A stretch of 64,000 bases of DNA from Siphonodentalium dalli (taxonomy: Eukaryota; Mollusca; Scaphopoda; Gadilida; Siphonodentaliidae). Positions 57,516-64,000 of the stretch are shown here, piece after piece (position 1 is the first letter of the stretch; every line of letters starts with the position of its first letter). Made by a program: the position numbers and the translations under genes. The DNA is taken from contig CP136061.1 in NCBI GenBank assembly GCA_032622095.1, forward strand, positions 2,294,001 to 2,358,000, in the 5' to 3' direction. The notes beneath the pieces were generated by a model, which saw nothing but the letters and a program-made list of their open reading frames with translations, did not search any database and was not told the DNA's origin.

Positions 57516-60500
57516 AAATATAGCATAAATATTGTAGGGAACCCCAGCTCATGTTTAGTTAGAATAGGTAAAAATAAATACCGCTCATTAGTAGATAGTG
57601 GCGCGGAAGTCTCATTGATTCACAAACGCGTCTATGACGCATTACAGTTTCGACCAAAACTAACTAGGGAACACATTAACCTTAGCTCAGTAAATGGGAA
57701 ATCATTGGGCGTGCTTGGTAGCGTGGAATTAACCTTCAGAATGTCGACTTTAAAATTAACCCATAAATTTTATGTGGTGAATGACATGACCCGGAACATG
57801 ATATTGGGGAGGGATTGGTTGACCTCTCGGGGGGTCAGACTATATTATGACCTGGGATGTCTCAAGGTCAATGACGTGTACGTCCCCTTGGAATCGGACG
57901 CGCACATAGCTTCACTGCTGAGGTTGACCTGCAAGGTTAATTTAAAGCCCCAAACGTCAACTTTATGCCTGGGAAAATCGAAAAACTTGGCCTCTCTTCA
58001 CAAGTCAACATTAGTAGAGGTGGCCCAAATCGAAAAAGGCTACCTAGCGTCGGAACCCGGTCTGGAACTTGGCAGCTCCGTGTCAGGGGTGGGCAAGAGG
58101 AACAAGGTCCCGGTATTACTCGTCAATAACACCAACAAAACGTTTCGCCTACGACGGGGCAGTGTAATCGGCAAGACGGTAGTGTGTGACCCTGGAACCA
58201 GCCGCGAAATTAACTCTTTGTCACAAAGCTCCCAGTTCCCGACGACCCGTAATTACCGCGACGATGGCTACGCCCTTAGACGCGCCGGCCATAACAGGGT
58301 AGACAACTCTAGGTCAGCGCGCGCTACCGGCGAGAAAAGATTAAATTTGGCCGAAGTTTCGTGCCCAGAGCGATACCGAGAAACACTGATAAAATTGTTG
58401 AAGTCCAACTCGGACATCTTTGCCGACAAAGATACCGAGCTGACACAGACGAGCACAGTCAAAATGCATATCGACACGGGAAACCACCCTCCGATAAAAC
58501 TTCGCCCGTATCGCACCCCTTTGAATAAACGACCGTTGGTTGACGTTGCCATAAATGATATGCTAGAAGCAGACATTATCAGGCCGAGTTCGAGTCCTTA
58601 CTTAAGTCCGATTGTTATGGTTGATAAGCGCGATGGCACCAAACGATTTTGCGTCGACTTCAGGCAATTAAATGCCGTAACCAAACCGATGTCATACCCA
58701 CTTCCGGTTATCGACGATATTTTGGCACTTCTTGGAAAATCTAAATTCTTCACCGCTATCGATCTCAAAAGCGGTTATTGGCAGTGCCAGGTCGCAGAGG
58801 AGGACAAGCAAAAGACGGCATTCGCTTGCCACCGAGGTCTCTTTGAATTCAACTCCATGCCTTTTGGGCTCCGGAACGCCGGAGGGGTTTTCTCCCAGCT
58901 GATGGCCCAGGTGTTATGTGGGATGGGTGATTACGCCATTGCCTACTTAGACGACGTCCTCATATACAACGAGTCCCTAGAATTACACTTGGAACATATC
59001 CAGAAAGTCTTTGACAGGTTGCGCCAACATATACTGAAATTAAAATTAAAAAAGTGCCAATTCCTAAAGCAAGAAACACAGTATTTGGGTTTTATAATTG
59101 ATACCGACGGCGTCCGACCTGACCCCGACAAGGTCAGGGCCATCCGGTCGCTTGTACCCCCAACATCAGTCAAGGAAGTACGTTCATTCATTGGCATGAG
59201 CAACTACTACCGCCGATTTGTCCCCTCATTTTCGCAGATCGCTGAACCTTTGGTACAGCTTACAAAAAAATATGCCAAATTCAAATGGGACCAAGCTTGC
59301 CAAATTTCGTTTGACAAACTAAAAGAAAATCTGACGGCAGTGCCTCTCTTGGCCTACCCAAATACGGCCACGCCCTATACATTGTATACTGATGCAAGCG
59401 ACCTTTGCATCGGTGCCTGTCTGACCCAGTTGGGCTCAGATGGCGTTGAAGAACCAATTTATTATCTCTCACACAAACTTAGTGATACTCAAACCCGATG
59501 GCCAACTGTGGAGAAAGAGGCATATGCAATTCACTTCGCATTACAAAGGTTGGACCATTACCTTCATAACGCCACTTTCACAATAAAAACAGATCATAAA
59601 CCGTTGAAGTATATCTTAGAATCCCCCATGCAGAACAAGAAAATTCAACAGTGGGCTTTGGGCATAACTGGGTATAACTGTAACATCGAGTACATAGCTG
59701 GCCCAGATAATCACTGCGCAGACCTACTCAGTCGAACGCCACCTAATGCTTATACAGAACGAGAAAAGGCAGAAGTAGAGGTAGATATAAACGACAATAA
59801 CCTTACCATCGCCGAGACCCGAACGGAAATCGCCGCATTGAACTCGTCTCGATTTGAACCCAAACACTTCGCAAGCTGCGAGGTGACCCCGAAAGAGCTG
59901 CCGAATAAAACTCAAATTGGGCAGGCCTACCAACCCACTAACCTACTGTTCAACAAGCCAGGCTTCAGCATGCTTGATGAACAAAAGAAAGACCCGGAAA
60001 TTGCGTCAGTCCTGGAGGCCCTCGACAAAGGCGAGGGCACCCGGAATGACAAACACTTGATGATTGACGGGGTACTCTATTACCTCTCGAGTGCTGACGC
60101 AGAACCGACCCCGCGCCTTTGGGTGCCCGCACACCTTCAAACCAACATAATCAAACAATACCATGATGATAACGGCCACATGGGAGTAGACAAAACGCAT
60201 GATGCGATTAAGTCGAAATATTTTTGGCCCAGACTGTACAAGGAACTAAACTGTTACGTGGGAAAGTGCGTGACCTGCCAAGTCAGGTCGCTGCAAAAAC
60301 AATCCCCTAAAATGCAGATAACGGACACGCCCCCCTATCCTTTCGCCAAAATCGGTTTGGACCTATCAGGCCCCTACCCCACGTCGCTATCGGGTAACCG
60401 CTACATTATCAGCTTCATAGACTTATATAGCGGGTGGGCAGAAGCGTTTCCGGTCAAGGACAAGTCAGCCGAGAACGTTGTTCATCTCTTGATCGACGAA

Positions 60501-61712
60501 ATATTCCCGCGCCATGGATGCCCTCTGGAAATAATTACCGATAATGGCAGTGAGAACATTAATTACAAGGTCAGGGACACCCTGAAGGCCCTGAACATTC
60601 ACCACGTGACCACGTCTTATTATCACCCCCAGAGCAATAGCAGAGTGGAGAGGTTTCATCGGTCTTTTAAAGACGTTGTCTCAAAGAAAGTGGCAGACCA
60701 AATAAACACGTGGGACGTCCATTTAAATCAAGCACTAGCTGCGATTCGATTTAACAAAAATGAAACTTCAAAATTCTCCCCCTTTTTCTTGTTATACAAC
60801 CGAGACGTCGTGTTCCCAATCGACAATCTCCTAAAACCCCGGCGTAAATACGCAGGAGAAGATTACCATCAGATAGCTCTGCAACAACAGCACAAATCCT
60901 TTATGATGGTACACAAACACGTGAAACAGGCGAAACGCCAACAAGCCGAGAAATTTAACAAAAAGGCCACAGACACCAAATTCGAGATTGGCGAGGCCGT
61001 CTATGTAAAGAACCATTTACGAAAAAGCAAACTTGAAAGCAAATGGAAACCCTACTTCCGCATAACCGAGCAAATAACGCCCGTTACTTTCAAGTTGAGG
61101 AACCAATTAACTGGGAAAGTCACACAATCCCACGCTGAACATATGCGCAAAGCCAACCTAGAATGGGAAATCCCCAAAACTGACAACAACAAGCGTGCTC
61201 AAACGTATGTTGTTCCCCCCGAAGACGAAGGTAGCGACATCCCTGCCCCTAACCATGTGGGTGGGTCTTCTGGCGATGAAACTGAACCATTACCGGATGA
61301 CGTAATCGCTCGATATCGGAGACAATGTTCCGACTCCGATGACGAAGATGTCCCTTTAAGCGAGCTTAAGGTGCGCTTACAGCGTAGAAAAATGCGACTC
61401 GCGCGCTCAGCGCCGCTACAAAACCCTAACTCGTCCACGGACGAGAAATCAGAGCCGAGTGCGAAGGCACAACGCGCCTCAGCGCCTCGTCGACACGGGC
61501 GCAAAGTAACAAGGATGGTTACGAGTGATGACAGCTCAGGGGATGAGTTAATGGAAGTGGCCGCCATTGAACAAACTCCTCGTGAATGTAAGCCCGTACC
61601 GGCCCCACGCAAGAGTAAGCAGCTCATCAATGGAGCGAACAGCAACTTAATAGGCAAACCGTCGTTTCGAGCCCTGCTATCAGCGATAATAATAGAGTGC
61701 TCGAAACAGTGA
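57480..61712 (+). CDS. gypsy-2 Pol: protease, RT, RNase H, integrase
   Basis: The frame is open from the frameshift site (57,480) to the stop at 61,712, about 1,410 codons, with no early ATG, as expected for a product made as Gag-Pol. Protease: SLVDSGAEVSLI (57,585-57,620). RT: DLKSGYWQCQVAEEDKQKTA, then the catalytic YLDD at about 58,944. RNase H: YTDASDLCIGACL (about 59,385) and DHKPLKYIL. Integrase: zinc-binding H-x5-H (HDDNGH, 60,162) and CVTC (60,267); catalytic D in GLDLSGP (60,360), D in TDNGSEN (60,540), E in RVERFHRSF (60,648), the last two separated by 35 residues. The C-terminus is a long charged tail rich in Asp, Glu, Ser and Arg. All key residues are present. Confidence 0.94.
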   Translation, partial: LRNPLIGATNGRKYSINIVGNPSSCLVRIGKNKYRSLVDSGAEVSLIHKRVYDALQFRPKLTREHINLSSVNGKSLGVLGSVELTFRMSTLKLTHKFYVVNDMTRNMILGRDWLTSRGVRLYYDLGCLKVNDVYVPLESDAHIASLLRLTCKVNLKPQTSTLCLGKSKNLASLHKSTLVEVAQIEKGYLASEPGLELGSSVSGVGKRNKVPVLLVNNTNKTFRLRRGSVIGKTVVCDPGTSREINSLSQSSQFPTTRNYRDDGYALRRAGHNRVDNSRSARATGEKRLNLAEVSCPERYRETLIKLLKSNSDIFADKDTELTQTSTVKMHIDTGNHPPIKLRPYRTPLNKRPLVDVAINDMLEADIIRPSSSPYLSPIVMVDKRDGTKRFCVDFRQLNAVTKPMSYPLPVIDDILALLGKSKFFTAIDLKSGYWQCQVAEEDKQKTAFACHRGLFEFNSMPFGLRNAGGVFSQLMAQVLCGMGDYAIAYLDDVLIYNESLELHLEHIQKVFDRLRQHILKLKLKKCQFLKQETQYLGFIIDTDGVRPDPDKVRAIRSLVPPTSVKEVRSFIGMSNYYRRFVPSFSQIAEPLVQLTKKYAKFKWDQACQISFDKLKENLTAVPLLAYPNTATPYTLYTDASDLCIGACLTQLGSDGVEEPIYYLSHKLSDTQTRWPTVEKEAYAIHFALQRLDHYLHNATFTIKTDHKPLKYILESPMQNKKIQQWALGITGYNCNIEYIAGPDNHCADLLSRTPPNAYTEREKAEVEVDINDNNLTIAETRTEIAALNSSRFEPKHFASCEVTPKELPNKTQIGQAYQPTNLLFNKPGFSMLDEQKKDPEIASVLEALDKGEGTRNDKHLMIDGVLYYLSSADAEPTPRLWVPAHLQTNIIKQYHDDNGHMGVDKTHDAIKSKYFWPRLYKELNCYVGKCVTCQVRSLQKQSPKMQITDTPPYPFAKIGLDLSGPYPTSLSGNRYIISFIDLYSGWAEAFPVKDKSAENVVHLLIDEIFPRHGCPLEIITDNGSENINYKVRDTLKALNIHHVTTSYYHPQSNSRVERFHRSFKDVVSKKVADQINTWDVHLNQALAAIRFNKNETSKFSPFFLLYNRDVVFPIDNLLKPRRKYAGEDYHQIALQQQHKSFMMVHKHVKQAKRQQAEKFNKKATDTKFEIGEAVYVKNHLRKSKLESKWKPYFRITEQITPVTFKLRNQLTGKVTQSHAEHMRKANLEWEIPKTDNNKRAQTYVVPPEDEGSDIPAPNHVGGSSGDETEPLPDDVIARYRRQCSDSDDEDVPLSELKVRLQRRKMRLARSAPLQNPNSSTDEKSEPSAKAQRASAPRRHGRKVTRMVTSDDSSGDELMEVAAIEQTPRECKPVPAPRKSKQLINGANSNLIGKPSFRALLSAIIIECSKQ

Positions 61713-62062
61713 CCTGGGGTCCATTACCGAAGAAATGCGACCCTACCCTTAACTGGCTTATTGACAAACCTAACCTGGCTCCGTAATATTTAACCCAGTG
61801 GCCCAAACCGAGTCGAAATAACTAGTCGTGCCCCTATCGATCACAGGTCGCGCGTCCCCATGAAACCCGGCACGTGCGCGCGGCAATTCAATAACTAAAC
61901 TTTTAAACGTTACAATCACGCGCCGAGAGATAACGAGCACCACGGCGACGTGCACACCGCCACCCTTAGGGTTACTACGTTTAAGCGCACCCCGCTCAAA
62001 TAAACACGATCGAAAATATGCTCACGACTGACTTTGTGAACGAAAAAGTATTACCCCGATGA
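61713..62062 (+). other. Spacer between pol and the downstream ORFs
   Basis: About 350 bp with no ORF I can support. It may hold a splice acceptor or leader for the downstream ORFs, but I cannot point to one. Confidence 0.45.
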
Positions 62063-62353
62063 ATGGTAGAGATGGCCAGGGTGGTATTTTGCCCTAGTAA
62101 CGTAGTTACAGTAGTAATTTTCATTATCTTAACCCACCGATTCTGGTGGAAATTTGTTAAACGACATTTACCAAGGTTAGCCATTATGTATAATAAGCAG
62201 TTAGACCAGCGACCTGAGGATATCCCGAATTCCGTGTTCAAAGAGCCCATAGACGAAACAATGGAGACGGATGCACCAAAGCCGTCTGCGCTATTCCGGG
62301 ACTACACTCAGGAACGCCTACATGTATATCCAATTATAGCCGTCAGAGGCTGA
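62063..62353 (+). CDS. gypsy-2 ORF3, single-pass membrane protein
   Basis: A 96-residue ORF from an ATG downstream of pol. Residues about 11-24 (SNVVTVVIFIILTH) form one likely membrane segment, followed by WW and a basic stretch (KFVKRHLPRL) and then an acidic, Pro-containing tail of some 60 residues. This looks like the membrane anchor and cytoplasmic tail of a type I or type III protein. It might be the last exon of a spliced envelope-like protein or a small protein on its own. No ectodomain is visible next to it. No family is recognised, and chance cannot be excluded. Confidence 0.45.
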   Translation: MVEMARVVFCPSNVVTVVIFIILTHRFWWKFVKRHLPRLAIMYNKQLDQRPEDIPNSVFKEPIDETMETDAPKPSALFRDYTQERLHVYPIIAVRG

Positions 62354-62820
62354 CCACATCTGTGGCGGATTTGGATTAGTATTAATTATGTATCATATAT
62401 AAATGTGTTCCGCATTTCCCCCGTAATTATTGTTGCGCGGATATTAGAATCGTTGCATGTATATAGACATTTATGCATTTCATATATTTCAAATATTAAT
62501 TGTTGCGTAACGATGTCCATGGTATTATAGTTGTATAATTATCAGAATTATTATAGCAAGCGTTAAATAGGGACTATAAATCCCGACATTCAGTCATACG
62601 TTTTGATGATTGAAATCAATCACCCCGACTTATCTTGTGTTTAACTGTTCGTCAACCGCTCCATCTATATAATTAGTTGTAAATTCCATTTTCGTATTGG
62701 GCCGATCTGACGACCCTCAAGCGATACCGATAAATTGGAAAAGTAACCATTGTGTATACTGACTGTGTCATTTGTTCTCAAACCTCACACAAATATCCGT
62801 TTGAGTATTACAGGCCGACC
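62354..62820 (+). other. AT-rich spacer before ORF4
   Basis: No gene seen. The frame of ORF4 is open back to 62,752, but the context of the ATG at 62,821 argues that translation begins there. Confidence 0.45.
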
Positions 62821-63342
62821 ATGGCGGTGGAACAAGGGTCGACCAGTTGTCAGAACCTACCCCCATACTCGGACATTGAGGACGAAAATACCTCGACATC
62901 CGATGATGACGATATGACACCCAATTCAGATGCACGATCATCCACCAGCAGGCGGCCGCATGAAAGCTACCTCGACATGATGCCGCGCATGCAGTCACCC
63001 ACGTCCTACAACCAGCCATGGGAACAGCCTTACAACGAGCATAGACGATATTACGCAATGCAGTCACCTCCCCCGCCTTACAGCCCGCCCAGAGAAACTG
63101 AAGATGCACTCATCGACATCGACCCCGATTGGTACTACTTCACGGACGAACACCGACAGCCGATCCAGACTCGCCAGCGAACCTACGCTAGAGCACGACA
63201 GCAGCCGTACCAACGACACCGACGGACATACGAACAACGGAGGCCTCTCATTCACCGATGCCGCTGTTGCGAACTACTCCGACGAATCATCAACCTGCTA
63301 CGCAGCGACGGATTGGACTTGCGATTTCAGGATCAACTTTAA
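62821..63342 (+). CDS. gypsy-2 ORF4, PPxY-containing disordered protein
   Basis: The ATG at 62,821 is in an excellent start context (gaccatgg), giving 173 residues. The N-terminal part is acidic (SDIEDENTSTSDDDD). There is an LPPY at 13-16 and a PPPPY at 83-87; the latter is a PPxY motif of the sort bound by WW domains of NEDD4-type ligases and used as a late domain in retroviral budding. The second half is very basic and Gln/Tyr/Arg-rich, ending with RCRCC (146-150) and a helix-like LLRRIINLLRSDGLDLRFQ. I know no named family for it. A role in particle release or RNA binding is inference. Confidence 0.6.
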   Translation: MAVEQGSTSCQNLPPYSDIEDENTSTSDDDDMTPNSDARSSTSRRPHESYLDMMPRMQSPTSYNQPWEQPYNEHRRYYAMQSPPPPYSPPRETEDALIDIDPDWYYFTDEHRQPIQTRQRTYARARQQPYQRHRRTYEQRRPLIHRCRCCELLRRIINLLRSDGLDLRFQDQL

Positions 63343-63538
63343 AATCAAAAAAGTCACAGCCAGTAGGTCGGAGTTGTCTGAGAGACGCCCAGACGACCCG
63401 ATCTACACGAGACGGCCGACATCGAACCAGCTATCCATCGCCGATGCCGCTGTTGCGAAACACTTCGACGAATCATCGACCTGCTGCGCAGCGACGAATT
63501 GGACTTGCGATTTCAAGATCAACTTTAAATCGAAAAAG
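63248..63538 (+). repeat. 186-bp-shift duplication of the ORF4 C-terminal region
   Basis: The segment 63,248-63,352 recurs at 63,434-63,538, shifted 186 bp (62 codons, frame kept). In the ORF4 frame both copies encode CRCCE, LRRII, LLRSD and LDLRFQDQL and end in the same TAA. Between them lie two stops in that frame, so only the first is part of ORF4 as read. Overlapping ORFs in the other frames here are a consequence of the duplication. Confidence 0.8.
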
Positions 63539-63546
63539 CGAAGGAG
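63532..63546 (+). promoter_or_regulatory. gypsy-2 polypurine tract
   Basis: gaaaaagcgaaggag, purine-rich with one C, ends 3 bp before the 3' LTR. This is where plus-strand priming is expected. Confidence 0.65.
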
Positions 63547-63549
63547 TAA

Positions 63550-64000
63550 TGTGCCAAGACAACCCCAGGGACATAACTTTCAACCTGGGAAGAGGAAGGC
63601 AATATCTTAGTCGCGGGAGCCGCTAGTTTACCATACATATCTAGCGCCCCTGCTGACCGCATCAACATTGCGACATCAAAACGAATTGGCGGACATCTAG
63701 CAGTAACCAGGCCGATACATACATACATACACAGTAAGACAGCTGTGAAGCAAACAGAACGTTTAAGGGATTAGCGAGACGAGATACTTTACCTACAGCG
63801 CCCATTGAAACCTAACGCAGCACGCAGACAGAGATAGGATACCTGAAGAACACATAGGAAAATCACCTCGCATGAGCAGCCCAGGAACGCCCCATCCGAT
63901 GGATCATGAAATGCGGATCCAGGCGGAATAACACCATGGTCCTATTTAGAAGCAAGCAAAATTCAGACCTACACACAGTTCTAGCCAACCCCGCAGCGAA
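63550..64000 (+). repeat. gypsy-2 3' LTR (partial)
   Basis: Starts at TGTGCC and matches the 5' LTR for all 451 bases to the window end except 63,964. The remaining 350 bp, the polyadenylation site and the target-site duplication lie outside. Confidence 0.95.

Larger units (their letters stand above)
55461..64000 (+). mobile_element. gypsy-2: young, apparently intact Ty3/gypsy element (3' LTR cut by window)
   Basis: Complete order: 5' LTR, primer-binding site, gag, pol (protease, RT, RNase H, integrase), two further ORFs, polypurine tract, 3' LTR. The 3' LTR is present to base 451 of about 801 when the window ends. The LTRs differ at one site in that overlap (55,875 G versus 63,964 C), which points to a recent insertion. 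No stop or frameshift breaks gag or pol apart from the gag-pol junction, which has a canonical frameshift signal. It inserted into a copy of the repeat seen at 47.5 kb. If the 3' LTR is full length the element is about 8.9 kb. Confidence 0.93.

Noticed and set aside
63104-63626. 168- and 122-codon ORFs overlapping the end of ORF4
   Set aside because: They are open mainly because the 186-bp-shift duplication repeats an open stretch. ORF4 has the better start context and motif content. I cannot fully exclude an overlapping gene.

Overview
The window looks like repeat-rich nuclear DNA of a metazoan, most plausibly a marine invertebrate such as a mollusc. The basis is the mix of elements: a very large satellite array, tRNA-derived SINEs, a CR1/jockey-type LINE with a 2A-like motif, Ty3/gypsy elements and a Polinton-like (virus-derived) gene cluster. 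The species is inference. I see no host gene, rRNA, tRNA gene or CRISPR array; every convincing protein belongs to a mobile or virus-like element.

Layout. (1) 1-22,260: tandem satellite with an 88-bp monomer, organised in larger duplicated blocks and interrupted twice by the same SINE insertion. (2) 22,261-31,310: a 9-kb insertion inside one satellite monomer. Its minus strand (29,653 to 22,399) carries a compact virus-like cluster: double-jelly-roll-type major capsid protein, minor capsid proteins, DDE integrase with chromodomain, packaging ATPase and several small proteins. No DNA polymerase is visible. About 1.6 kb without genes follows, including a nested palindrome. (3) 31,311-34,650: the satellite resumes in the same orientation. 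(4) 35,634-39,285: a 3.65-kb foldback element, nearly one long palindrome. (5) 39,300-43,436: a decayed Ty3/gypsy element (gypsy-1), cut off in its integrase by LINE sequence. (6) 43,437-46,700: LINE sequence, a short plus-strand tail facing a longer broken minus-strand copy. (7) 46,700-55,460: intergenic DNA with many small tandem and dispersed repeats and a SINE. (8) 55,461-64,000: a young, apparently intact Ty3/gypsy element (gypsy-2). Its two LTRs differ at one of 451 comparable positions; the window ends inside the 3' LTR.

How the genes work together. In the virus-like cluster the ORFs run head to tail with 0-6 nt gaps or short overlaps, as in a viral late region. Capsid proteins, packaging ATPase and integrase together make a particle-forming, integrating module. 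Four lesions are visible (two frameshifts in the capsid gene, one stop in the integrase, one stop in a small membrane protein); the other ORFs are open. In gypsy-2 the gag stop follows directly on an A AAA AAC slippery heptamer with a well-spaced hairpin, so Gag-Pol is probably made by -1 frameshifting. Two further ORFs lie between pol and the 3' LTR, one with a membrane segment and one with a PPxY motif.
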